Assembly: GCF_002088975.1 (NCBI RefSeq) | Contig: NZ_NCST01000019.1 | Span: forward strand, 186,001-250,000 | Reading direction: 5' to 3' | Length of the DNA: 64,000 nt | From: Henriciella aquimarina | GTDB lineage: Bacteria > Pseudomonadota > Alphaproteobacteria > Caulobacterales > Hyphomonadaceae | In this document: one piece after another, positions 18,548 through 27,762 of the stretch | Numbering within the stretch: the stretch's first letter is position 1 | How the letters are laid out: every line of letters begins with the position of its first letter | Made by a program: the position numbers and the translations under genes | The notes under the pieces: generated by a model | Database searches by the model: none | Seen by the model: the letters and a program-made list of their open reading frames with translations, nothing else | What the model was told of the DNA's origin: nothing

Positions 18548-19596
18548 ACCTGACCCTGAACTTGTCGGACCTTGCACCGCTTGCGTTGCTGCAAATTGAC
18601 AATCGGCGAAGGATCGATGCCGCAAATACGGAAGCGCAAATGCTTCTCGGTCATTCGGAATCCGCATTGCGGGGGCGCAGTCTCAGCGAATTTGTCTATC
18701 ACGACTCACCGCTCTTCGAGCTGCTCGACCGTGTGTTCGGGCAGGAGGGCGATGTCAGTGCCCACAATGTTGCGATCTCCGGTCCGGCGATTACAGGTGG
18801 GCGCGCTTTCGATGTGAAGCTGCGGCCAACACCGCCGCATGGGGTTATCATGGCGGTCACGGATGCCGTGGCACGCGACCCGTCTCATGGGGCGGTCGGC
18901 ATCTCCGGCTTTGGGCGCATTCTCGGCCATGAGGTCAAGAACCCGCTCGCCGGGATTACGGGCGCGGCCCAGCTTCTTCTCAGAGGCGCCGATGAAGAGC
19001 AGTCGTCCCTTCTGAACGTCATTCGCAGCGAGGCAGGCCGGATTGAGCGCCTGGTCACGCGGCTGTCGGCGTTTGAGCTCTTTTCCTCACCGCGCAAAGA
19101 CCTCTTCAATATCCATGAACTCCTCGACAAGGTGTTGCTCTCGGAGGAAGCTGCAAATGGCGGCAAGATCACGCTGAAGCGGGCCTATGACCCGTCGCTT
19201 CCGGAAATATTCGGGGATGAGGACCACCTTCACGAAGCGTTTCAGAACATCGTGCGCAATGCAGCCGAAGCCGCCGCCGAAGCTGAGGGCAATGGACATG
19301 TGACCCTTCAGACGGCCTTCGAGACAGGGTTCGCCTTTTCCAAGACGCGCAACGCCAAGCGCCTTCAGCGAACAATCCGTGTCACTGTCGAGGACAATGG
19401 TAAAGGCATACCAACGCGGTCGCGTGAACAAATGTTCGACATGTTTGCCTCGACAAAGGCAGGTGGTCGCGGTTTGGGGCTCAGTGTGGTTTCTGAAGTT
19501 GTTGCTGCACATGAAGGCCGTATCAAGGTCGAAAGTCGACCAGGGCAGACCCGCTTTTCCGTCTATCTGCCCATGAAACGGGATGCATCTACATGA
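18544..19596 (+). CDS. ntrB: Nitrogen regulation histidine kinase NtrB
   Basis: A 350-residue soluble sensor kinase. An N-terminal PAS domain (about 10-115) is followed by the phospho-acceptor helix GHEVKNPLAGITGAAQLL. An ATPase domain follows with the N box IVRNAAEAAAE, DNGKGIP, and TKAGGRGLGLSVV. In the family it phosphorylates NtrC under nitrogen limitation with PII input. The start at 18544 gives overlap ATGA with dusB; the upstream frame reads through dusB. It overlaps ntrC by the same ATGA arrangement. Confidence 0.94.
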   Translation: MNLTLNLSDLAPLALLQIDNRRRIDAANTEAQMLLGHSESALRGRSLSEFVYHDSPLFELLDRVFGQEGDVSAHNVAISGPAITGGRAFDVKLRPTPPHGVIMAVTDAVARDPSHGAVGISGFGRILGHEVKNPLAGITGAAQLLLRGADEEQSSLLNVIRSEAGRIERLVTRLSAFELFSSPRKDLFNIHELLDKVLLSEEAANGGKITLKRAYDPSLPEIFGDEDHLHEAFQNIVRNAAEAAAEAEGNGHVTLQTAFETGFAFSKTRNAKRLQRTIRVTVEDNGKGIPTRSREQMFDMFASTKAGGRGLGLSVVSEVVAAHEGRIKVESRPGQTRFSVYLPMKRDAST

Positions 19597-20957
19597 GTAA
19601 CAAGACAGTTCTGCTTGCAGAGGACGATGCGAGCATCCGCCTCGTCGTCAATCAGACGCTGGTAACCGCAGGCTATCAGGTTCGCGCAACAACGTCGGCT
19701 GACGCGCTGGAGCGCTGGATCCGAAACGGGGAAGGCGATGTTGTCGTCACCGATGTCTATCTAGGCGACACGGCCATCTTCGAATTGCTGCCGTCGATCA
19801 AGCTCGCACGGCCGGATCTGCCGGTGATCGTCATGAGCGGCCAGAACACGATCCTAACCGCCGCCTCGGCGGCTCGGCATGGCGTGTTCGACTATCTGCC
19901 CAAGCCATTTGATATTGACCAACTGACCAATCTGGTCGGTCGCGCGCTTAAAAGTCCGAACAAACGGGAGACAGCCGCTCAGGGGGCGAAGCCTGACGCC
20001 GACGCCAGTTTGCCGCTCATCGGCCGATCGGACCCGATGCAAGAGGTCTACAGGATCATTTCGCGTGTGATGAACACCGACCTTACGGTGCTCATCGAAG
20101 GGGAATCCGGCACCGGGAAGGAGCTTGCGGCCCAGGCCGTCCATCAACTCGGCTCCGGCAAGGAAGGGCTCTTCAAGGCGCTAGACCTGGCCGCCATGCC
20201 GACCGAGCAGATCAGCCGCGATCTTTTTGGCACGGAGGATCAGCCGGGGCTTGCCTTTCAGAAGGATGCCACACTTTATCTGGATGAGATCGGCGACTTG
20301 CCGGCCGAAGCCCAGACCCAGCTGGTCAAGCTTATGCGCGAGGCCGGCGGGGCGCGGATCATTGCGTCGACCCGGCAGCCTTTGGCCAAGCTCGTCGATG
20401 AGGGCCAGTTCCGTGAGGACCTGTTCTACCGGATCAATGTGGTGCGGATATTCATGCCGCCGCTGCGCCAGCGCAAGGAGGACATCCCTGAGCTCGTGCG
20501 CACTTTCCTGCTAAGGGCCCAGCGCAAGGGGCTTGCCGCCAAGCAGATCGAGCCGGCCGCAATGGACCTGATGATGGCCTATGACTGGCCCGGCAACGTC
20601 CGTGAGCTTGAGAACCTGATCATGCGCCTGGCGGCTCTCAGCCCGGATGCCGTGATCTCCCAACGCGACATCGAGCGCGAGCTGCGGGCAGAAGCGCTGA
20701 AAGACCTCTCGGCCAATACGAGCTTCGAAAAAGAGGTCGAGACCCTGTTGCACCGCTACATCATGGCGGATCTGCTGCAGGCCTCGCCTGATGACAGCAA
20801 GATTCACCAGGAGGTTCTGGAGCAGGTCGAGCGCCCGCTAATAAAACTCGCCTTGTCAGTGACTTCCGGCAACAAGTTGAGAACGGCGGCCCTGCTTGGC
20901 GTCAACCGGAACACGCTACGCTCACGCATTAACTCGCTCGGTTTGGCAGACGACTGA
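19593..20957 (+). CDS. ntrC: Response regulator NtrC lacking the GAFTGA loop
   Basis: A 454-residue regulator: receiver domain (1-120, phospho-Asp in VVTDVYLGD), AAA+ domain (about 145-370, Walker A GESGTGKE, Walker B LYLDEIGDLP, arginine finger region REDLFYRINV), and a Fis-type HTH at the C terminus (LLGVNRNTLRSRI). Between LFGTEDQ and the Walker B segment the usual HEKGAFTGA loop is replaced by a short PGLAFQKDA, and the second surface loop is also shortened. Enhancer proteins need GAFTGA to engage sigma-54. Rhodobacter capsulatus NtrC is a known sigma-70-type example without it. It therefore probably acts without sigma-54. Confidence 0.93.
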   Translation: MSNKTVLLAEDDASIRLVVNQTLVTAGYQVRATTSADALERWIRNGEGDVVVTDVYLGDTAIFELLPSIKLARPDLPVIVMSGQNTILTAASAARHGVFDYLPKPFDIDQLTNLVGRALKSPNKRETAAQGAKPDADASLPLIGRSDPMQEVYRIISRVMNTDLTVLIEGESGTGKELAAQAVHQLGSGKEGLFKALDLAAMPTEQISRDLFGTEDQPGLAFQKDATLYLDEIGDLPAEAQTQLVKLMREAGGARIIASTRQPLAKLVDEGQFREDLFYRINVVRIFMPPLRQRKEDIPELVRTFLLRAQRKGLAAKQIEPAAMDLMMAYDWPGNVRELENLIMRLAALSPDAVISQRDIERELRAEALKDLSANTSFEKEVETLLHRYIMADLLQASPDDSKIHQEVLEQVERPLIKLALSVTSGNKLRTAALLGVNRNTLRSRINSLGLADD

Positions 20958-21023
20958 TTGACCTGAGGCCAAACTGTTGCTCTAAATCCTCACTGTTGCG
21001 ATTTGGTGACAGGTAAGTTGTCC

Positions 21024-21037
21024 GAGGGTCGAGTTTG
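21024..21037 (+). promoter_or_regulatory. Ribosome site that fixes a TTG start for ntrY
   Basis: GAGGG (21024-21028) lies 6 bases before TTG at 21035. An in-frame TAA at 21014 excludes an upstream start, and the next in-frame ATG would cut into the second membrane helix region. Confidence 0.5.
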
Positions 21038-23230
21038 GTCGGGTTCCTGAAGTCAGGCAATGCCCAGTCAGGGTGGGCCCTGTTCCAGTGGCTATTCGTC
21101 ATTGCTGCATTCCTTGCCGCGACCGTCACCTTCGTGGCCGTCTCGGACATGGATCCGATCGATCCCGTCAGCCGGGATGTCCAGATCCTCCTGATCGCGA
21201 ATACCGTTATCATCGGTATTCTGGCGCTGATCATTGTGCAGCGCTATCTCGCCACTCGCACTGCCAAGCGCGGCGAGGGCGGTGAACGCCTCGCGCGGCG
21301 CTTCCTTCTCCTCTTTGGCTTGTCGGCCGCCATTCCGGCTGTCGTCGTGTCTCTCTTTCTTTGGACGGCCATCTCACGCGGATTCGATACCTGGTTCGGT
21401 GAGCGGATCGTGACGCTTGTCGAGCAGACCGCCGCTGTCGCCAGGGAGAATGTCCAGGAATACAGCGATGTGCTCGAGGAAGACACGCGCCTCATGGCGA
21501 CGGACGTCAACAATGCCCTCGAAGGCCTTACGGAAGATCCGGAACGGTTTTCCTCCTATCTCGGAATTCAGGCCTATGTCCGGAACATGCCGGCCGCCTA
21601 CATCATCGACGATGAAGGCGTCCCGCTTGCCATTGGCGAGAATACGGGCAGCAGCGGCTATTTCCGGAAGCCGACCGAGGGGATGTTTGCCGAAGCCGAT
21701 CAGGGCGACGTCATCCTCTCCCTGCAGGAGAATGAGGGGTTTGCGACGTCTCTGGTTCGTCTGGACGGGATGGAGGACGTCTATCTCTACCTCGCCAAAC
21801 CGCTCGACAAGGATGCCTTTGCCAGATTGCGCCGGGCCGAACAGGCCCTGGAAGAGTATCGGATTGCCGGGGATTTGAGCGCACGCTCGCAAACGCTCTT
21901 CGTCGTTGCCTATGGTCAGATCGTGGCGCTCGTCCTGCTGCTTGCCGTGCGCTTGGCGCTTGAGGCCGCCAGCCGGATCACCGGCCCGATCGGCAGACTG
22001 GCCAATGCCGCCCAGAGCGTGCGTGACGGTAATCTCGACGTTCGTGTCCCGCTGCCCGGCAGCAAGGACGAGGTGCGGGAACTCACACGCTCCTTCAATG
22101 TCATGACCGAGCAGCTAGAGGGGCAGCGCTCCGCGCTTATCTCCGCACGGGAAGAGGCCGAAGACCGGCGGCTTTTCGTCGAAACGCTTCTGGCCGAAGT
22201 CAGCACAGGCGTCATGCGGATCGACGATCAGTTTGTCGTGACCCTCGCCAATCCGTCGGCGCAGAAGCTTCTCGGCTTCGATACGCCCATGGAGGGCAGC
22301 AGCCTGTCTGATGTGGCGCCAGCCTTCGAGCGCTATTCCGCTGAGGTCTTCTCGACGGGCCATCCCATCGATGCATCGCTGGATGTCAGCGGACCGGACG
22401 GGCATCGTCATTTCCGCCTGAAGGTCGCTCGCGATTCCACGGGTGGACTCGTGCTGACGTTCGACGATGCGACCCGGCTCGTGAATGCCCAGAGGCAACT
22501 TGCGTGGCGGGACGTGGCGCGCCGTATCGCCCATGAAATCCGCAATCCGCTCACGCCGATCCAGCTCTCTGCTGAACGCCTTCGGCGCCGTTACGCCCGC
22601 TATGTTCCGGAAGATGATGTTGTCTTTCAGCGGTGCACGGAAACGATTCTGAGGCAGGTGACCGATATTGGCCGCATGGTCGAAGAGTTTTCCGGTTTTG
22701 CGAGGATGCCCAAGCCCACCCTTCAAAGCTTCGATCTGGCTGCGCTCCTGGAAGAGACGGGCTTTGCCCAGCACGTTGTCAGTCCCGATATAAATGTGGA
22801 CGTGCGCAATGTTCGCAGCCCATTGATGGTGACCGGTGACGAAAGGCTGCTCGCACAGGCCATTGGCAACATCATCAAGAATGCCGCCGAGGCGATTGAG
22901 CGGTTGCCGGAAGTTTCCGAAACAAGCGGGCTGATCGAGATTGTCACCGAAGATCTGGGTGATTCCATCGAAATTGTGATTGAAGACAACGGGCCGGGCT
23001 TTCCCGAAGCAGCCCGTGACCGGCTGCTCGAGCCCTATGTGACCACGCGCGAGAAGGGTACAGGCCTTGGGCTTGCTATCGTTAACCGTGTTATCATGGA
23101 TCATGGCGGCTCGATTTCCCTCCAGGAAAGGCCGGACGATCAGCAGGGCGCTTATGTACGCATCGTGCTGCCCAAGAATGGCGAACTTATCACCTTTGCC
23201 GAAACCGACACTGCGGAGGCCATATCATGA
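21035..23230 (+). CDS. ntrY: Membrane sensor histidine kinase NtrY
   Basis: A 731-residue sensor with hydrophobic helices near 15-32, 50-70 and 90-115, then an extracytoplasmic region, another helix near 295, a HAMP segment (RITGPIGRLANAAQSVRDGN), a PAS domain (about 385-475), the H box HEIRNPLTPIQLSAERLRRR, and an ATPase domain (NIIKNAAEAIE, DNGPGFP, TREKGTGLGLAIV). NtrY/NtrX respond to nitrogen and redox or envelope cues in alphaproteobacteria. TTG start with GAGGG upstream. It overlaps ntrX by ATGA. It is 77 bases after ntrC and could have its own promoter. Confidence 0.93.
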   Translation: MVGFLKSGNAQSGWALFQWLFVIAAFLAATVTFVAVSDMDPIDPVSRDVQILLIANTVIIGILALIIVQRYLATRTAKRGEGGERLARRFLLLFGLSAAIPAVVVSLFLWTAISRGFDTWFGERIVTLVEQTAAVARENVQEYSDVLEEDTRLMATDVNNALEGLTEDPERFSSYLGIQAYVRNMPAAYIIDDEGVPLAIGENTGSSGYFRKPTEGMFAEADQGDVILSLQENEGFATSLVRLDGMEDVYLYLAKPLDKDAFARLRRAEQALEEYRIAGDLSARSQTLFVVAYGQIVALVLLLAVRLALEAASRITGPIGRLANAAQSVRDGNLDVRVPLPGSKDEVRELTRSFNVMTEQLEGQRSALISAREEAEDRRLFVETLLAEVSTGVMRIDDQFVVTLANPSAQKLLGFDTPMEGSSLSDVAPAFERYSAEVFSTGHPIDASLDVSGPDGHRHFRLKVARDSTGGLVLTFDDATRLVNAQRQLAWRDVARRIAHEIRNPLTPIQLSAERLRRRYARYVPEDDVVFQRCTETILRQVTDIGRMVEEFSGFARMPKPTLQSFDLAALLEETGFAQHVVSPDINVDVRNVRSPLMVTGDERLLAQAIGNIIKNAAEAIERLPEVSETSGLIEIVTEDLGDSIEIVIEDNGPGFPEAARDRLLEPYVTTREKGTGLGLAIVNRVIMDHGGSISLQERPDDQQGAYVRIVLPKNGELITFAETDTAEAIS

Positions 23231-24615
23231 CCAGCGATATTCTTATCGTCGATGACGAGCCGGACATCCGGGACCTCATCGCCGGCGTCCTGGAGGACGA
23301 GGAATACTCTGTCCGCAGTGCGGCAACAGCTGAAAAGGCGCTCGAAGAGGTGCGCATGCGGGCGCCGGGCCTCGTCATCCTGGATGTCTGGCTTCAGGGC
23401 AGTGACATGGACGGCCTGTCCCTGCTCAAATATCTGAAATCGATCGATCCGCTGATGCCGGTCATCGTGATCAGCGGCCATGGCAATATTGAAACGGCTG
23501 TCGCGGCCATTCGGCGTGGCGCTTATGACTTCATCGAAAAGCCGTTCAAAGCCGACCGGCTGATCCACCTTGTCGAGCGGGCTCTGGAATCAGCGACGCT
23601 CAAGCGCGAGAACGCGTCACTGCGCACCATGGTCGTCAGCAGTGATGACTGGATCGGGGCGAGCGCCGCTGCGGCAGCCCTGCGGACCTCAATCGGCAAG
23701 GTCGGCCCGACGAATTCACGTGTCATGATCGTCGGTCCGGCCGGTGCCGGCAAGGAGCTGGCGGCCCGTCTCATCCACGCCCATTCCAATCGCACCAATG
23801 GTCCCTTTGTTGTCGTCAATGCCGCAAACATCTCGCCGGACCGGATGGAGCAGGAGCTCTTCGGCGAAGAGGATAGCGAAGGCCGGCCACGCCGCATCGG
23901 CTTGTTCGAGAAGGCCCATGACGGGACACTGCTTCTCGATGAGGTCGCGGATATGCCGCTCGGTACGCAGAACAAGATCCTGCGCGTCCTGACCGAACAG
24001 CGTTTCCAGCGGGTCGGCGGCAAATCGGATGTCCGGGTCGATGTGCGTGTCATGTCGGCTTCAACGAAGGACCTCAAAGAGGAAATCGAGGCCAAGCGCT
24101 TCCGCGAAGATCTCTATTACCGCCTGAGTGTCGTGCCCATCAAAGTGCCTTCACTGGCCGAGCGCCGCGACGATATTCCGGCCCTTGTCGAGCATTTTAC
24201 CGCCAAGATTGCCGACAGCTCCGGATTGAATGCGCGGCAGTTCTCTTCGGAAGCGATTGCGGTGCTCCAGTCCATGGAATGGCCGGGTAATGTGCGCCAG
24301 CTCAAGAACCTTGTGGAGCGGATCCTGATCCTGTCGGCCAATGATGCCAAACGGCCTGTCTCGGTCGACGAGCTGCCGCAGGAACGCGGGGCAGGGGATG
24401 GAGGCTCCGGTCCGTCGGCCTCTGCCGAGCTTGTCGGGCTGTCGCTGCGGGATGCGCGCGAGCAATTCGAACGCGAATACCTGACCCTCCAGATCACGCG
24501 GTTTGATGGAAATATCTCGCGGACAGCGGAGTTTATCGGGATGGAGCGCTCGGCTCTTCATAGAAAACTAAAGGCTCTTGGTGTAAGCGCGTCCGGAAAC
24601 CGGTCGGAAGCCTGA
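23227..24615 (+). CDS. ntrX: Response regulator NtrX
   Basis: A 462-residue regulator: receiver (1-120, phospho-Asp in LVILDVWLQGSD), AAA+ domain (Walker A GPAGAGKE, Walker B LLLDEVADMP, REDLYYRLSVV), and a Fis-type HTH (FIGMERSALHRKLKAL). As usual for NtrX, the sigma-54 contact motif GAFTGA is absent; the segment reads EEDSEGRPRRIGLFEKA. NtrX proteins regulate respiration, envelope and cell-cycle genes in several alphaproteobacteria. It is followed 4 bases later by trkA, an arrangement conserved in the class. Confidence 0.94.
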   Translation: MTSDILIVDDEPDIRDLIAGVLEDEEYSVRSAATAEKALEEVRMRAPGLVILDVWLQGSDMDGLSLLKYLKSIDPLMPVIVISGHGNIETAVAAIRRGAYDFIEKPFKADRLIHLVERALESATLKRENASLRTMVVSSDDWIGASAAAAALRTSIGKVGPTNSRVMIVGPAGAGKELAARLIHAHSNRTNGPFVVVNAANISPDRMEQELFGEEDSEGRPRRIGLFEKAHDGTLLLDEVADMPLGTQNKILRVLTEQRFQRVGGKSDVRVDVRVMSASTKDLKEEIEAKRFREDLYYRLSVVPIKVPSLAERRDDIPALVEHFTAKIADSSGLNARQFSSEAIAVLQSMEWPGNVRQLKNLVERILILSANDAKRPVSVDELPQERGAGDGGSGPSASAELVGLSLRDAREQFEREYLTLQITRFDGNISRTAEFIGMERSALHRKLKALGVSASGNRSEA

Positions 24616-24619
24616 AGCC

Positions 24620-25993
24620 ATGAAGGTTATTATCTGCGGTGCGGGCCGGGTCGGCCAGGGGATTGCCCGGCGGCTCGCGCGTGAACACCATGAAGTCACG
24701 ATGATCGATCAGGATGCGCGCCTGATCGACATTGTCCAGACAGAGCTGGACGTGAAGGGCTTACAGGGCCATGCCGGCCACCCCGACGTGCTGAAAGCCG
24801 CGGGCGGTGATACTTGCGACATGATCGTCGCCGTAACCTATTCAGACGAGATCAACATGGTGATCTGCCAGGTCGCCGATACGCTGTTCTCGATCCCGAC
24901 CAAGATCGCGCGCGTTCGCGCCCAGCAATATCTCGAGCCCGGTTGGCGCGCGCTGTTTTCGCGTGAAGGGCTCGGCATCGATCTCGTCATCTCTCCGGAA
25001 GTCGAGGTGGGCGACGCCATTCTCCAGCGGTTCAAGACCCCCGGGGCCATGATGAGCGTCAACTTCGGTCGCGGAGATGTACAGCTCATCGGGATTGAAG
25101 TCCTGCCGGACAGCCCCGTTCTCGATACCGCGCTCGATCAGCTCCAGGGCCTGTTTCCAAGCCTGAACGCCAGAATTGTAGGTATTAGCCGGGGTGGTAC
25201 GGTGTTCGCGCCGCGCGGCAATGATCACCTGAAGGTGGGGGATACGGCCTATGTCGCGGTCCTGAAATCCCATGCGCACCGGCTCAACAGCATCTTCAAC
25301 CGTCCCGAGACGGATGTCCGGCGCGTTGTCGTCGTAGGCGGCGGAAATGTCGGCCTGTATGTTGCCGCCGGCCTGGAGAAACAGGCGGATGTCCGCGTCA
25401 GGGTGATCGAGGCCGACATCCGCCAGGCTGAGAAGGCCGTGTCGGATTTGAACCGGACAATCGTCATCCACGGTGACGGGCTGACACGTTCGATCCTTGA
25501 GGAGGCAGACGCGCCGACAGCCGACCTCGTCATTGCGACCACACATGACGACAAGACCAATATTCTCATTTCGAAGCTCGCCAAGCAGATGGGCGCGAAA
25601 CGCTCTCTTGCGTTGGTCAACGCACCGGAGCTTTCACAGCTTGCCATAGAGATGGGCGTTGATGCTGTGCTCGACCCGAAGGCGCTGACGGTCTCGCGGA
25701 TTCTCATGAAGATGCGGCGGGGACGGATCCTGGCGCTGCAGTCGCTGGAAGATGGCGCGGCTGAAATCGCGGAAGGTGTAACGCTTGAGACCTCGCCCCT
25801 GATTGGCAAGCCGCTTGGCTATGACGATCTACCGAAAGGGATTACAGCGGCGGCGATCCTGAGAGATGGAGAAGTCATCTTTGCGGCCCCGGACGTGGCG
25901 CCAAAAGCCAATGACCATGTCCTGCTGTTCTATGAAGACAGCCTGACCAGCAAAGTCGAGCAATTCTTCCGCGTCAGCGCAGACTTCTTCTGA
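24620..25993 (+). CDS. trkA: Trk potassium uptake regulatory subunit TrkA
   Basis: A 457-residue cytosolic protein with two tandem RCK units. The first nucleotide-binding motif GAGRVGQGIARRLA is near residue 7, and the second GGGNVGLYVAAGLE is near residue 240. Each is followed by a TrkA-C domain. It gates the TrkH channel in response to NAD(H)/ATP. It lies 4 bases after ntrX and 34 bases before trkH, so the pair is likely co-expressed. Confidence 0.96.
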   Translation: MKVIICGAGRVGQGIARRLAREHHEVTMIDQDARLIDIVQTELDVKGLQGHAGHPDVLKAAGGDTCDMIVAVTYSDEINMVICQVADTLFSIPTKIARVRAQQYLEPGWRALFSREGLGIDLVISPEVEVGDAILQRFKTPGAMMSVNFGRGDVQLIGIEVLPDSPVLDTALDQLQGLFPSLNARIVGISRGGTVFAPRGNDHLKVGDTAYVAVLKSHAHRLNSIFNRPETDVRRVVVVGGGNVGLYVAAGLEKQADVRVRVIEADIRQAEKAVSDLNRTIVIHGDGLTRSILEEADAPTADLVIATTHDDKTNILISKLAKQMGAKRSLALVNAPELSQLAIEMGVDAVLDPKALTVSRILMKMRRGRILALQSLEDGAAEIAEGVTLETSPLIGKPLGYDDLPKGITAAAILRDGEVIFAAPDVAPKANDHVLLFYEDSLTSKVEQFFRVSADFF

Positions 25994-26027
25994 TCCGGGA
26001 CGCCACGGAGACTGGATACTACGTGCG

Positions 26028-27434
26028 ATGAACTATGCCGCCATCATCCGGATGCTGTCGATCAGCGGTGGGGTCTATGCCGTCCTGATGGTTTTCTGTG
26101 CGGTTGCGGCGATAATTACCGCCGAGACCACGCAACTCCTGGTCTTTTTGAGCACCGCGGTCCTTATGGGAACATTGTCGGCGGCCTCTCTCGTATTGAC
26201 GGGTGTGCCCCGGCGTCGCGCCCAGGCCTCCGATGGCCTGGCGTTCATGGTCTTCTTCTGGTTCGTTTCGCCGCTGATGTGCGCGCCTCCTTTCCTGATG
26301 GGGGTTCCGAATGACAGCATCATCACCGCCATACACGAGGCTGTTTCCTGCCTGACGACAACCGGCCACAGCGCTTACTCCGTTGAAGCACCGGACTTGC
26401 CGGCCGCTCTTATCCTCTGGCGGGCCATGCTCCACCTGGTGGGGGCCATCGCGACGATTACGTTCGCAGCGACCGTTCTGGCGGCGATAAACCTCGATGG
26501 CCCAGGTATCCACAGAACGCATCTTTTCAGCATGTCGGACCGGAGCTTTTTCGACTCCATTCCGCGTGTGCTTCGCACCGTAATTTCTGTGGCCTGCGTC
26601 TGCGTCCTCATCGTCTTCGCGATCGAAGTCGTCGGGGGCATCCCGCCTCATACGGCGCTTCTGGATGCGGTCAGCGCGTTCAGTACCGGGCTGGCGGAGC
26701 CACATGGCATGTATGAAGACGTGACGCGCCATGCCCGGGCGCTCGGGCTGACGGTTGGCCTTCTGCTGGGCTCGCTCGGTATCTTCATCATCCTGCAAAT
26801 ACGGGCCGGCCAGATCCGCAGTTCGTTGTACGATCCGGAAGTCGGCACCTTTGTGCTGGCCCTGCTGGTTTTCGCATTCCTGGCCGCATGGGACGGGCTT
26901 GGTATCGTCAACTCGCTGGGCTGGTCGATTTCCGCGCTCTCGACCAGCGGCATCGCGCTGGTTTCACCGGCGACAACACATTCGCTGCCGCTTGCCCTGC
27001 AACTCGCACCGCCGCTGATCGGTGGGGCGGCGCTTTCGGCTGCTGGCGGGATCAAGCTAGCGCGTCTCTATGTGTTGAGTCGGCGTGTGGGGCAGGAGTT
27101 CCTGCGTATGGGCTTTCGTCAGTCCCTGCTGAGTTTCGAATTCCGCCGGCGGGTTCAGTCGGATCGCACGATCATGGGGGTCTGGGTCTATCTCGTCGCC
27201 TATGTCATGGCCTGCGCGGTCGGTTTGCTGCTGTTTTCCTTCACAGGGTCCAGTTTTGAGGACGCAATTACGAATACGGTTGGCAGTCTGACGAATTCCG
27301 GCAATCTGATCGATGTGGAACATCTGCCGGAAGATGAAGTTCGTCAGATATGGCTTATGTTCGGTATGATCTTGGGCAGGCTTGAAGTTCTCGCCTTCCT
27401 TCCGCTGCTTACTGTATCATTTTGGCGGCGTTGA
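26028..27434 (+). CDS. trkH: Potassium transporter membrane subunit TrkH
   Basis: A 468-residue polytopic membrane protein with the four pore-loop repeats of the TrkH/KtrB family. Selectivity glycines are in TTTGHS (Gly113), FSTGLA, LSTSGIA and LTNSGNL. Low-affinity K+ uptake across the inner membrane, with TrkA as the cytosolic gate, is the family role. The length and loop spacing are normal. It precedes hfq by 73 bases. Confidence 0.92.
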   Translation: MNYAAIIRMLSISGGVYAVLMVFCAVAAIITAETTQLLVFLSTAVLMGTLSAASLVLTGVPRRRAQASDGLAFMVFFWFVSPLMCAPPFLMGVPNDSIITAIHEAVSCLTTTGHSAYSVEAPDLPAALILWRAMLHLVGAIATITFAATVLAAINLDGPGIHRTHLFSMSDRSFFDSIPRVLRTVISVACVCVLIVFAIEVVGGIPPHTALLDAVSAFSTGLAEPHGMYEDVTRHARALGLTVGLLLGSLGIFIILQIRAGQIRSSLYDPEVGTFVLALLVFAFLAAWDGLGIVNSLGWSISALSTSGIALVSPATTHSLPLALQLAPPLIGGAALSAAGGIKLARLYVLSRRVGQEFLRMGFRQSLLSFEFRRRVQSDRTIMGVWVYLVAYVMACAVGLLLFSFTGSSFEDAITNTVGSLTNSGNLIDVEHLPEDEVRQIWLMFGMILGRLEVLAFLPLLTVSFWRR

Positions 27435-27507
27435 GAGGTGAAGGGCTTGCCAATGAAGCACAATCCGGATAGCGCCTGCGAAAACGCATAGCGAACAGGA
27501 AGAGACC

Positions 27508-27762
27508 ATGTCTTCAGACAAAAAACAAAACTTGCAGGACACGTTTCTTAATGCCGTCCGGAAATCGCGTACCCCGCTTACAATATTTCTCGTGAATGGC
27601 GTGAAGTTGCAGGGCGTCGTGACCTGGTTCGACAATTTCTGCGTGCTGTTGCGCGGCGATGGCCGTCCGCCACAGCTGGTCTACAAGCACGCCATCTCGA
27701 CAATTGCGCCAGGCGCGCCCGTGCAATTGTTCGATGAGGAAAGCGCTTCGGAGGCCGGTTGA
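27508..27762 (+). CDS. hfq: RNA chaperone Hfq
   Basis: An 84-residue Sm-like protein. Sm1 is seen in [14 protein letters not shown]...VTIFLVNG-type sequence ([15 protein letters not shown]) and Sm2 in [12 protein letters not shown], with the RNA-binding YKH motif. It forms hexamers and pairs sRNAs with mRNAs. A short acidic C-terminal tail is present. AGGAAGAG precedes the ATG. The stop overlaps the hflX TTG start as TTGA, which fits the conserved hfq-hflX unit. Confidence 0.97.
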   Translation: MSSDKKQNLQDTFLNAVRKSRTPLTIFLVNGVKLQGVVTWFDNFCVLLRGDGRPPQLVYKHAISTIAPGAPVQLFDEESASEAG

